Shown piece after piece: positions 51,034 to 58,849 of a stretch of 64,000 bases of DNA. The DNA comes from Marvinbryantia formatexigens DSM 14469 (lineage in GTDB: Bacteria; Bacillota; Clostridia; Lachnospirales; Lachnospiraceae). Positions within the stretch are counted from its first letter, which is position 1. Each line of letters opens with the position of its first letter. Made by a program: the position numbers and the translations under genes. Below the pieces are notes generated by a model that did no database searches, was not told the DNA's origin, and saw only the letters and a list, made by a program, of their open reading frames with translations. Location: positions 1,786,001-1,850,000 of the forward strand of contig NZ_CP102268.1 of assembly GCF_025148285.1 (NCBI RefSeq), read 5' to 3'.

Positions 51034-52163
51034 ACTGTTTCCCACACCTCTTCAACCAGTCGCTGCACATATTGTTTTTGTTCCTCTGTCATTTCCTGAT
51101 TATTCTGAAGCCGGTAAAGCTCCTCAAAAAGCTCCAGCGGTGTTTTTGTCTGCACCGCAGCCGCTCCCGTAATCATCCTGTTTTCCCGCGTCCGCCTGTT
51201 GTCGTAATCCAGCTTCATCAGATTCGGATATATCGCCCGCAGCTTTGCCGCCGCGCCCGGAATATCCTCCTCATCTGTCAGAGTGATATGCATATAATCT
51301 GTGACATTCGTCTGCTCATAATTTTCTTTTAATGTCACTTCTTCATATGTGCCGCGAATCTCCCGCAGCTCGCGAAGCGGCTTTAGTGGAATCGTCTCCA
51401 CTGTTACATTGCCCTTTTCCTTCAGCTCCACGACCGTCACGGATTTGGTATCGCCCGCTTCCGAAAAAGAATATTTCAGCGGCGTTCCGCAGTAGCGGAT
51501 GGTTTCCCGCCCCAGCTTCTGCGGACGGTGAATATGTCCGAGTGCCGCGTAATCAAACTGCTCCAGCAGTCCCGCGTCAATATTATCCAGCCCGCCCAGT
51601 GATAAATCCTCCGATTCGCTGCGCACCGCGCCGGTAAAAAACTGATGCGCAACCACCACATTCCGCTGCGTGCAATCCGGCTGCAGCTCTTCCAGCACCG
51701 CCGCAAACGCCTCCTGATAAGTTTCCGTTTTCTTTTCCGGAAAGAAGCGGTGCACCGCCGCCGGCTTCAGAAAAGGAATCAGATAAATGTTCACATAACC
51801 ATAAGCATCCTTCTGACGGACCGGCTCTATTTTTCCATGATAAACGGGAGAGATATAAATACCTCCCTGGTCGAAAAGCCCCGCTCCAAATGCCACACGC
51901 TCCGCGCTGTCATGATTCCCGCTGATTACATAAAGCAGGATACCAGCCCTGGCTGTCCGCGTAAAAAAATCATCCAGAAGCTGTACGGCTTCCGCCGGGG
52001 GCACGGATTTATCGTAAATGTCCCCGGCGGCAAGAATGCCGTCCACCTTCTGTTCCTTTGCAATCCGCAAAATTTCATTCAGGATATATCTCTGGTCCTC
52101 CAGCATGGAAAACTCATTCACACGCCTGCCTATGTGGAGGTCCGATATATGAAGAAGTTTCAT
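51030..52163 (-). CDS. sbcD: SbcD nuclease subunit
   Basis: The 377 residues start at the ATG at 52163 behind GAGGAGCCTGAA; the upstream ATG at 52193 lacks a site. It is a Mre11-type metallophosphoesterase, with motifs LLHISDLHIGR at the start, ILAAGDIYD (about 52-60), VISGNHDS (about 90-97), and VVAHQF and LGHIHRPQ further on. It forms the nuclease heart of SbcCD. The downstream sbcC starts within its stop. Upstream lies the 34-bp repeat array and the second M3 peptidase gene. Confidence 0.94.
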   Translation of the reverse strand: MKLLHISDLHIGRRVNEFSMLEDQRYILNEILRIAKEQKVDGILAAGDIYDKSVPPAEAVQLLDDFFTRTARAGILLYVISGNHDSAERVAFGAGLFDQGGIYISPVYHGKIEPVRQKDAYGYVNIYLIPFLKPAAVHRFFPEKKTETYQEAFAAVLEELQPDCTQRNVVVAHQFFTGAVRSESEDLSLGGLDNIDAGLLEQFDYAALGHIHRPQKLGRETIRYCGTPLKYSFSEAGDTKSVTVVELKEKGNVTVETIPLKPLRELREIRGTYEEVTLKENYEQTNVTDYMHITLTDEEDIPGAAAKLRAIYPNLMKLDYDNRRTRENRMITGAAAVQTKTPLELFEELYRLQNNQEMTEEQKQYVQRLVEEVWETV

Positions 52164-52210
52164 TTCAGGCTCCTCTGTATTCTCCGGGCCCACGCCCGGA
52201 GTCTCTTAAT

Positions 52211-52380
52211 CAGTGAGTTGTATCTGCTGATGAGTCATGCTCACCAGTGAGCTGCATCTGTTGATGAGTCACGCTCACCAGTGAGCTACATCCGTTGATA
52301 AGTCACGCTCACCAGTGAGCTGCATCTGTTAGCGAGTCACGCTCACCAGTGAGCTGCATTTATCAATGAGTTGTATCCAG
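52211..52380. repeat. Five 34-bp tandem repeats spanning the M3 peptidase stop codon
   Basis: Five units of exactly 34 bp start at 52211, 52245, 52279, 52313 and 52347. Each has internal GTGAGC/GCTCAC arms able to form a hairpin. The last unit holds the final codons and stop (52363-52365) of the peptidase gene and diverges most. No spacers. Confidence 0.93.
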
Positions 52381-54045
52381 CAGGACATCCAGCTTCTCCA
52401 CTATTTTCTGGATACAACCATCTTCATACGGCACCTCAAGTCCTACTTCTTTCAGCATTTCACCATAGAATTTGCTTGCAGAGAGACGGCAGAGCTTCAG
52501 ATAGCTCTCCCAGGCCTCTTCCCGGTTTTCGCTCATCTTGATTTTGTACATAAATGCGCAGGTCTGCGCCAACACATAATCAATATAGTAAAACGGATAG
52601 TTAAAAATGTGCTGCTGCTTCTGCCAGAAGCCGCCGCCTCCAAAATATTTGTTGTCCTCATAATCCAGATGCGGCTTGTACACCTTTTCCAGCCTGCTCC
52701 ATGCCTCTTTCCGCTGCTGCGGCGTCATTTCCGGATTCTCATATACAATATGCTGAAATTCGTCCACCATACAGCCATACGGGATAAAAATAGCAGCATC
52801 CTCACCGTGCATTATGCGATAATCCTCTGCACGGTCGCCAAAGAACAGCTCCATCCACTTATCCGCGAAAAATTCCATCGACATGGAGTGTATCTCCGCT
52901 GTCTCCATCGTAATATCGCGGTGCTCCTGAATCGGGTCCTTGCCGGAAATATATCCCTGGAAAGCATGTCCGCATTCATGTGTGATAACATCCAGGTCGC
53001 CGCTGGTTCCGTTAAAGTTTGCAAAAATAAACGGAGCATTGTAATCCGGCAGATAAGTCATATAGCCGCCCGCGCGCTTTGTTTTGCGTCCAAGCACGTC
53101 AAACAGCTCATTTTCCATCATAAAATCGAAGAATTCTTTTGTCTCCTCCGACATTTCCGTATACATCTGCTGTCCCGCCTTTAAAATTTCCTCCGGGCTC
53201 ATATGCGGTGCCGGATTGCCGTCAGCAAAGTAAACCTGTTCATCAATATAGGAGAGCTTCTCCAGTCCCAGCCGCTGTCTGCGTCTGTCATGCAGCTTCT
53301 CCGCAAATGGTACAAAATATTTTTTTATCTGGTCACGGAATTTCTCTACTTCCTCCTGTCCATAGGAGTTGCGCGTCATCCGGTAATAGCCAAGTTCCAC
53401 ATAGTTTTTGTAACCCATCTGTCTCGCCTGCTCTGTACGGTTTTTCACAAGCTGGTCATAAATGCTGTCCAGCTCCTCCTCCACGCTCTCAAAATAAGCG
53501 CTGTACTTTTCCCACGCTTTTCTGCGCACCGCACGGTCTGCATGAGAAAGATACGGACGCATCAGGGACAGATTCAGCTCCTCGCCCTCCCATTCAATCT
53601 TTGCCGTGGCAATCAATTTGTTGTATTTTGTTTTCAGCTCGTTTTCTTCCTGCATCAGCGGAATCAGCTTTTCGTCAAACGCCTTCATGGAAAGCTCCAT
53701 ATTCCGGAAGGCTACCTTTCCGATTTTTTCTTCCAGATAATCACGATAGGGAGAATTATACAGAAGCTTCTGGTACTCCTGCACCAGGTGCTGCATTTCC
53801 GGCTCGATTTTATCGTAATATTCATGCTCCGCCGCATAAAATTCGTCCGTCAGATCTACGTCAAAACGAATATGCGCCAGCGTCATCTGCGTGGAAACAT
53901 GATTGCTCAGTGCATAAAATTTCTTGTGCACCTCAAACTGCTCCTCCCCGCTCTTCGCCTGTTTCATCTCTTCCATGAGCTGCTGATATTCTCTGCGTAC
54001 CTCGTCCATTTCCACCCTTTTGTAGGGCATATCCTTAAATTTCAT
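52363..54045 (-). CDS. M3 family oligoendopeptidase
   Basis: The 560-residue cytoplasmic zinc peptidase has HECGH at 356-360 (VITHECGHAFQGY) and the third ligand in MTAEIHSMSMEFF-like EIHSMSMEFF. The sequence belongs to the M3B subgroup often called M3 family oligoendopeptidase, distinct from the PepF at 13884-15686. ATG at 54045 behind AAGGAGCAGGTAACACC. The C-terminal LDTTH is encoded by the first unit of a tandem repeat. Its promoter region carries an inverted repeat shared with divergent aroK. Confidence 0.92.
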   Translation of the reverse strand: MKFKDMPYKRVEMDEVRREYQQLMEEMKQAKSGEEQFEVHKKFYALSNHVSTQMTLAHIRFDVDLTDEFYAAEHEYYDKIEPEMQHLVQEYQKLLYNSPYRDYLEEKIGKVAFRNMELSMKAFDEKLIPLMQEENELKTKYNKLIATAKIEWEGEELNLSLMRPYLSHADRAVRRKAWEKYSAYFESVEEELDSIYDQLVKNRTEQARQMGYKNYVELGYYRMTRNSYGQEEVEKFRDQIKKYFVPFAEKLHDRRRQRLGLEKLSYIDEQVYFADGNPAPHMSPEEILKAGQQMYTEMSEETKEFFDFMMENELFDVLGRKTKRAGGYMTYLPDYNAPFIFANFNGTSGDLDVITHECGHAFQGYISGKDPIQEHRDITMETAEIHSMSMEFFADKWMELFFGDRAEDYRIMHGEDAAIFIPYGCMVDEFQHIVYENPEMTPQQRKEAWSRLEKVYKPHLDYEDNKYFGGGGFWQKQQHIFNYPFYYIDYVLAQTCAFMYKIKMSENREEAWESYLKLCRLSASKFYGEMLKEVGLEVPYEDGCIQKIVEKLDVLLDTTH

Positions 54046-54083
54046 GGTGTTACCTGCTCCTTTCTTTCATCTTCTATAGTTAC

Positions 54084-54204
54084 TGTGAACGCAGTGAACA
54101 ATAACCTTTTATATAGTATAGCTCAAATCCTGCATTTTCGCACCTTGTTTTTTTGGCGGTTGTCCTGTATACTAAACGCATTACTACTGTTCACTCCGTT
54201 CACA
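54084..54204. promoter_or_regulatory. Inverted 17-bp repeat pair in the peptidase/aroK divergent region
   Basis: TGTGAACGCAGTGAACA (54084-54100) and its near-perfect reverse complement TGTTCACTCCGTTCACA (54188-54204; 16 of 17) flank the promoter area of both divergent genes. Each contains two GTGAAC hexamers 9 bp apart, suggesting a dimeric regulator site. Confidence 0.55.
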
Positions 54205-54262
54205 GCAACACGCATTATTGCTGCTTAACCATAAATACATTGCAGAAGATAAGGAGGCGGAT

Positions 54263-54787
54263 ATGGAAAATATCACGTTAATTGGTATGCCCGGCGCCGG
54301 AAAAAGTACCGTCGGTATTGTTCTCGCAAAGGTGCTCGGCTACGATTTTATAGATTCTGATTTATTGATTCAGAAAGAAGAAGGAAAGCTTTTGTGGCAG
54401 ATTATGCGCGACGAGGGCATCGCCGGCTTTAATCAAATCGAGGAGCGCGTCAACAGTCAGATAAATGTCACACATTCTGTCATTGCAACCGGCGGCAGTG
54501 TAATATATGGTCCGAAAGCAATGGAGCATCTGCGCAGCATCAGCACGGTGGTTTATCTGAAAGTGAATTACCGGACGCTGAGACGGCGTCTCGGTGATTT
54601 GAATAAGCGCGGCGTTGTCCTGAAGCCCGGTCAATCTCTGTCGGACCTTTACCAGGAACGGACACCTCTCTACGAACAATACGCGCATCGTATTGTTTCT
54701 GTTGGCGGAAAAAACGTACAGCAGTCAGTAGAAGAAATCATAAACGCATTAAGTGACAGCAGTGCCGTTGACACGCGCGGTCAGTAG
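54263..54787 (+). CDS. aroK: Shikimate kinase
   Basis: The 174 residues use the ATG at 54263 behind AAGGAGGCGGAT. It is an enzyme of aromatic amino acid biosynthesis that phosphorylates shikimate with ATP. P-loop GMPGAGKST (8-16), FIDSD (29-33) with the shikimate-binding Asp, ATGGS (near 78-82), and the lid region NKRGVVLKPG are present. It is separated from other aro genes, which is common for AroK-like enzymes in this group. Another small-molecule kinase specificity is possible but less likely. Confidence 0.86.
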   Translation: MENITLIGMPGAGKSTVGIVLAKVLGYDFIDSDLLIQKEEGKLLWQIMRDEGIAGFNQIEERVNSQINVTHSVIATGGSVIYGPKAMEHLRSISTVVYLKVNYRTLRRRLGDLNKRGVVLKPGQSLSDLYQERTPLYEQYAHRIVSVGGKNVQQSVEEIINALSDSSAVDTRGQ

Positions 54788-54823
54788 CAGACTGCCGGAA
54801 AACCTTGTTGCAAAAACCAGTAA

Positions 54824-55041
54824 CAGGTCTTTGCACTCGCTGCAAAGACCGTAAGGAAATGATACAAGAGTGCAAAAATTCCATCGCAAAGCGATTTTAA
54901 ATGAATTTTTGCAGGTAACAATTCATCCAGGCTGAATTGTTGCAAAAAGTCGAAACTAACCGTAAAATAAAGCTTGCCAAAGACCTGCCAGCATGATATA
55001 CTTCTGAGTAATCGCAACAGTTTACTTCTGAAAGCTGTTGC
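54824..55041. other. Cluster of hairpins between aroK and mntP
   Basis: Four perfect stems lie in series: 54826-54835/54841-54850 (10 bp), 54871-54881/54903-54913 (11 bp with an inner 5-bp stem), 54917-54925/54933-54941 (9 bp) and 55014-55020/55035-55041 (7 bp). CAGGTCTTTG (54824-54833) can alternatively pair with CAAAGACCTG (54978-54987). GTTGCAAAAA occurs three times. No credible protein is encoded. It could be a non-coding RNA or a mobile miniature element. Confidence 0.6.
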
Positions 55042-55132
55042 AAAAATCTCCACGAGGGAGTAGTCAGCATAAAGCATATGTGATAACTATCGACAGAATG
55101 GTGCCCTGCACCCGGTGTTATCTTAAATGACG

Positions 55133-55172
55133 AGACTCACGGACAGCAAACGCTGTTCATGAGTCTTTTTTT
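55133..55172 (+). terminator. Terminator in the aroK-mntP gap
   Basis: AGACTCA/TGAGTCT (55133-55139, 55160-55166) with inner ACAGC/GCTGT, followed by a run of T's to 55172. Confidence 0.8.
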
Positions 55173-55201
55173 ATCCCGCGTAGCACAGAGCTGAGCTTTA
55201 A

Positions 55202-55301
55202 GATGTCACTTATGCCGTGCAGCACGGAGCCAGGCTTTGAGATGTCACTTATGCCGTGCAGCACGGAGCCGGGCTTTGAGATGTCACTTATGCCGTGCGA
55301 C
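55202..55301. repeat. 39-bp tandem repeats upstream of mntP
   Basis: Units begin at 55202, 55241 and 55280 with period 39. The first two differ at one base, the third is partial, and a degenerate copy precedes at about 55176. Each full unit contains the palindrome CCGTGC-A-GCACGG. Confidence 0.85.
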
Positions 55302-55384
55302 AGAATATGATATCCGGCGCACGGGTTTTGCTGACTTTCCTGTTCTGTGGAGTCACATACACATTTTACCAGGGAGGAAATTTT

Positions 55385-55942
55385 ATGAGTTTAGCAGAAG
55401 TATTTTTATTAGCAATCGGTCTTTCTATGGACGCCTTTGCCGTTTCCATCTGCAAGGGACTTAGTCTGAAAAAAGTAACGCCAAAGCATATGTGCATTGC
55501 CGGGGCATGGTTTGGCGGCTTTCAGGCGTTAATGCCGCTTATCGGCTATTTTCTCGGAAGGTCCTTTGCCGATATGATTACCCGTTTCGACCACTGGATT
55601 GCTTTTATCCTGCTGCTCTTTATCGGCGGAAATATGATACGGGAAGCTTTCGGCGAGGAGGAACGTATGGACGGCTCTATGGAAGCAAAAACCATGTTTC
55701 TGCTGGCAATCGCCACCAGTATTGACGCGCTGGCAATCGGCGTAACCTTTGCATTCCTCAAAGTATCCATTATTCCCGCCGTCTGTCTGATTGGCGCCAC
55801 CACCTTTGTCTGTTCCGGCGCCGGTGTCAAAATTGGCAGCGTCTTCGGTGCAAAATATAAAGCAAAAGCGGAAATCGCCGGCGGTATTATTCTGATACTT
55901 ATCGGTCTGAAAATATTACTGGAGGGCGTGGGGATTCTGTAA
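55385..55942 (+). CDS. mntP: Manganese efflux pump MntP
   Basis: The 185 residues start at the ATG at 55385 behind GGGAGGAAATTTT. The six-segment membrane protein has the two Asp-containing repeats typical of the family: [15 protein letters not shown] (13-27) and [13 protein letters not shown] (about 108-120). It exports Mn(II). No yybP-ykoY manganese riboswitch was recognised upstream; instead the leader region holds 39-bp repeats. A terminator overlaps its last codons. Confidence 0.93.
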   Translation: MSLAEVFLLAIGLSMDAFAVSICKGLSLKKVTPKHMCIAGAWFGGFQALMPLIGYFLGRSFADMITRFDHWIAFILLLFIGGNMIREAFGEEERMDGSMEAKTMFLLAIATSIDALAIGVTFAFLKVSIIPAVCLIGATTFVCSGAGVKIGSVFGAKYKAKAEIAGGIILILIGLKILLEGVGIL

Positions 55943-55958
55943 TCCCCATGCTTTCTTT
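55926..55958 (+). terminator. Terminator of mntP
   Basis: An 11-bp stem (55926-55936 with 55941-55951, one G-U) with a 4-base loop includes the stop codon region and is followed by TTTCTTTTTTT. The remaining gap to 56262 holds only the promoter described next. Confidence 0.85.
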
Positions 55959-56133
55959 TTTTCATTTTTTCGCCAGAAAATATTTTCCGTTCTGTCCCCG
56001 CACCCTGCCAGTCACTTACGAACGGCTGCTTCCTGAAACAGCTATTAAACAGCTATTTCCGCCGACGCAATCCCTTGCAGGTACTTTCCTTTTTATAAAC
56101 GTTTTCATTCTTGATATATTCACAAATATTTAG

Positions 56134-56162
56134 TTGATTTTTTCTTTAATATATATTATACT
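56134..56162 (+). promoter_or_regulatory. Promoter of the deleted PD-(D/E)XK gene
   Basis: TTGATT (56134-56139), 17 bases, TATACT (56157-56162). Confidence 0.65.
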
Positions 56163-56262
56163 ATAACCATCTTTTAAAATCTTATTTCCATTTTATATTT
56201 TCAATAATATCTGTTGAAATCCGTGCAAAAACTGCATATAATAATAGAAAGGAGAACAGACC

Positions 56263-56937
56263 TTGCAAAGCAGGCTCCAATGGCATCCGGGATTTTTTGC
56301 CGCTCTCCAGATTGAATTTGAGGAAGAAAGCGACCTGCTCATTTTTGAAAATGAGCATCCTCTCGGAACAAAGCCACGCACCTGCTTTTATCAGTCCGAC
56401 ACGGAACGGGTTGGACATATCAGCCCGGATGAATTAACCTTAACGTTTGTCTGCAGTCACTATCCGCATAAGCTGCTCCGGCATCTGAAAAGCTCCCGGC
56501 ATATATCCGTTTCATGCCAGGAGCCCGGTATTTATTATTTATCCGGCGACCCGTTTCCCATGCAGCTCCTGGTCACAGCGCAGCTTTCTCACAGGGAAAA
56601 CCTGTGGCTCAGCTCTCTGCGGACTAACCTGCGGGCACAGGATAATACGTTTAAAAATTTGGCCCAGTCCTATGAAGCGCACAGTCTTTCAAACAAATAC
56701 AAGTCCGCAATGGATTTGATTATGCGGGCCAACTGGACAAATATGAAGGAGGGAAAACAACAAATGTGTGATGCGATCCGGGAATTATTTGCGGAAGAAT
56801 TTGAAGAATATGAACAGCGGATGGCTCAGATGGAGCACAGTATAACAGAAAAAGACCAGCTGCTGGCGGAGCAGCGTGCCGAGATTACACGCCTTAAAAA
56901 GCTTCTCGGACAACCTGTCCCCGTTCCTTTCCAGTAA
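56263..56937 (+). CDS. PD-(D/E)XK-family relative lacking its catalytic core
   Basis: The 224 residues begin at a TTG behind AAAGGAG with 8-base spacing. The N-terminus (WHPGFFAALQIEFEEESDLLIFENEHPLGTKP) and everything from CFYQSDTER onward match a multicopy Lachnospiraceae family as I remember it. The roughly 50-60 residues that normally lie between them, including the IDVLVIK strand and EYKSP motif with the catalytic residues, are missing. The join is in frame with no stop. The C-terminal helical and coiled-coil part (MEHSITEKDQLLAEQRAEI) is intact. It is therefore probably catalytically dead or a decaying copy. Its own promoter is present. Confidence 0.7.
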   Translation: MQSRLQWHPGFFAALQIEFEEESDLLIFENEHPLGTKPRTCFYQSDTERVGHISPDELTLTFVCSHYPHKLLRHLKSSRHISVSCQEPGIYYLSGDPFPMQLLVTAQLSHRENLWLSSLRTNLRAQDNTFKNLAQSYEAHSLSNKYKSAMDLIMRANWTNMKEGKQQMCDAIRELFAEEFEEYEQRMAQMEHSITEKDQLLAEQRAEITRLKKLLGQPVPVPFQ

Positions 56938-57002
56938 TAATGATGCAGCAGACGGGGACAGGCAGATTATTGTGTGAAATGCAGACAATCCCGTCCCCTG
57001 TC

Positions 57003-57605
57003 CTACCCCTCCCAGGGGCGGATGCGGTAAGCTGCGCCTATCTCTTCACAGATTTTCGCGCATTGCTGCTCTTCCTCCGGCGTGAGAGTTGTGCTGACGG
57101 TCGTCATCACAACATGCGGAACATATTTTGTGCAATCGCGCGCAAAATCCAGCATTGCCTGGAACGAAATATCACCAAACCTGCTGCGCACCAGTTCATG
57201 ATACCGCTGCGCATCCGGCGTATTCAGACTGATGGAGACCGTATCAATCAGTCCCTGCAGAAGGTGCGCCGTTTTTTCTCCATGAATCAAATCAGACAGA
57301 CCGTTCGTATTTATTCTCGTCGGAATAGAATATGTTTTCTTCGCATATTCCGCAACCTTCAAAATCACATCCAGCCGCTCTGTCGGTTCCCCGAATCCGC
57401 AAAATACCAGTTCCCGGTAATCCTTCATCTGAAAGTTTTCAAAATCTGCTATTATTTCCTCACAGGTCGGTTCCCGCTCCAGCCACAACGAATCGGATTC
57501 TCCCACCCGGTCCCTTGTCTGCCGCAGGCAGAAAGTGCAGGCACAGGGACATTTATTTGTTAAGTTCACATATAGATTCTGATGCACTTTATATAAAATC
57601 GTCAT
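57003..57605 (-). CDS. TatD-linked-type radical SAM protein
   Basis: The 200 residues form a small radical SAM enzyme with the cluster motif C19-x3-C23-x2-C26 (NKCPCACTFCLR), FCGFGEPTERLD for SAM binding, and RINTNGLSD. It is much shorter than a full TIM-barrel enzyme, as in the group often linked to TatD nuclease genes, though no tatD is adjacent here. The reaction is unknown. The ATG at 57605 sits behind a purine-rich GGAGGGAAAGAA. The short gap to 56937 holds GC-rich complementary segments (GACGGG/CCCGTC). Confidence 0.85.
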   Translation of the reverse strand: MTILYKVHQNLYVNLTNKCPCACTFCLRQTRDRVGESDSLWLEREPTCEEIIADFENFQMKDYRELVFCGFGEPTERLDVILKVAEYAKKTYSIPTRINTNGLSDLIHGEKTAHLLQGLIDTVSISLNTPDAQRYHELVRSRFGDISFQAMLDFARDCTKYVPHVVMTTVSTTLTPEEEQQCAKICEEIGAAYRIRPWEG

Positions 57606-57764
57606 TTCTTTCCCTCCATAACTGCATTCTCATGTTTTGCATCAATTTCGAAAATACGTAGTACAGAAAAATCAATAGAGATTCATTTTCCAGGTAACTT
57701 ATAATATATGCCGTATGGTACTGTATCCGCCAAAGGCAAATCCCATGCGGCAGGACTGTGTACT

Positions 57765-58595
57765 TCATTTCAGCGTATCCAGGATTTCCTCAAATGCCAC
57801 ACCATCCGTCACCGGAATTTCCAGCTCTATCGATTTCTCAATGCATTTTTTCACGAAATTGGACGCTTTCTTCACAGATACTGCAAAATCCACTCCATTT
57901 ACCGCATCCGCCGCAATAATGGAAGCAAACAAATCCCCCGTTCCGCACCGCTGCGTACCGACGCGGATCGTCCGCAGAAAATGGTCGCATCCCGATTCAT
58001 CACATACGTAATTTGCGATATAACCGCCCTGCACGATGCCGGTAATGACGACCCTGGACGGTCCCATCTTTCTTAACTTTGCCACCATTTCGCGGATTTC
58101 CTTTTTTTGCCACTTTTCTTTATAAGATGTATCCGTGAGAATACACGCTTCCGTAAGATTAGGCGTCAGTATATCCGCATACTGCACCAGCCTTTTCATG
58201 CTGTCACAGAGCTGCGGCGTATAAGTTGCATACGCTTTTCCGTGGTCTCCCATCACCGGGTCAATAATGACCAGCGTCTGCTCCGTACTAAATTCCCGGA
58301 TAAACCGCTCCACAATGCCAATCTGCTCCTCTGAGCCTAAGAAGCCCGAATAAATCCCCGAAAATTCCAGCCCCAACAGCTTCCAGTTCTTTATATATTC
58401 CGGCATTTTTGCCGTGTAGTCGTCAAAAAAATAATGCTCATAACCGGTATGATTGGAAAAAATCGCTGTCGGAAGCGGACAGCACTGCACCTTCAGCTTC
58501 GAAATAACAGGAAGGGAGACTGCTATCGAGCATCTCCCAAATCCGGACATATCATTAATCACTGCAATCTTTTTCTGTCGTCCCTTATATCCCAT
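57765..58595 (-). CDS. Pyridoxamine/pyridoxal kinase
   Basis: This 276-residue ribokinase-family enzyme salvages vitamin B6 by phosphorylating pyridoxal or pyridoxamine. Family marks: VINDMSGFGRCSIAVSLPVIS at the N-terminus, IDPVMGDHGK (near 118-127), LTPNLTEA (near 148-155) and the anion hole GTGDLFASII (near 222-231) with the catalytic Asp. ATG behind GGAGGTAGTGG. It is a single gene. A hydroxymethylpyrimidine kinase role is less likely given the N-terminus. Confidence 0.9.
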   Translation of the reverse strand: MGYKGRQKKIAVINDMSGFGRCSIAVSLPVISKLKVQCCPLPTAIFSNHTGYEHYFFDDYTAKMPEYIKNWKLLGLEFSGIYSGFLGSEEQIGIVERFIREFSTEQTLVIIDPVMGDHGKAYATYTPQLCDSMKRLVQYADILTPNLTEACILTDTSYKEKWQKKEIREMVAKLRKMGPSRVVITGIVQGGYIANYVCDESGCDHFLRTIRVGTQRCGTGDLFASIIAADAVNGVDFAVSVKKASNFVKKCIEKSIELEIPVTDGVAFEEILDTLK

Positions 58596-58849
58596 CCACT
58601 ACCTCCATTTCATGCACATCTGCTTTTTATGCGCCTGCGCCCGATACCGCATCTGCCGCACGACAACATAACCGTATAAATATAATATACCATCTTCTGA
58701 TATGGTTTAAAGAGCCAGTTATAACAAAATCGACCAGTCCGCTTATTCCTTCCCGCATCCGTTTTCTGCGGCAATTCATAGCATTCCGGTCAATTTCCAG
58801 AAACCTTATCCTTTTCACACATCAGAGCAGTTAATCCGCGCTGCTGCAA

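Noticed and set aside
52211-52380. CRISPR array
   Set aside because: The 34-bp units are directly contiguous with no unique spacers, overlap a coding end and have no cas genes nearby. The same holds for the arrays at 24145, 55202 and 60932.
54781-55077. 98-residue open frame in the aroK-mntP gap
   Set aside because: It runs through four perfect hairpins, has no ribosome binding site, and its composition follows the palindromes.
55133-55384. yybP-ykoY manganese riboswitch before mntP
   Set aside because: The conserved yybP-ykoY core was not found; the region is a terminator followed by 39-bp repeats.
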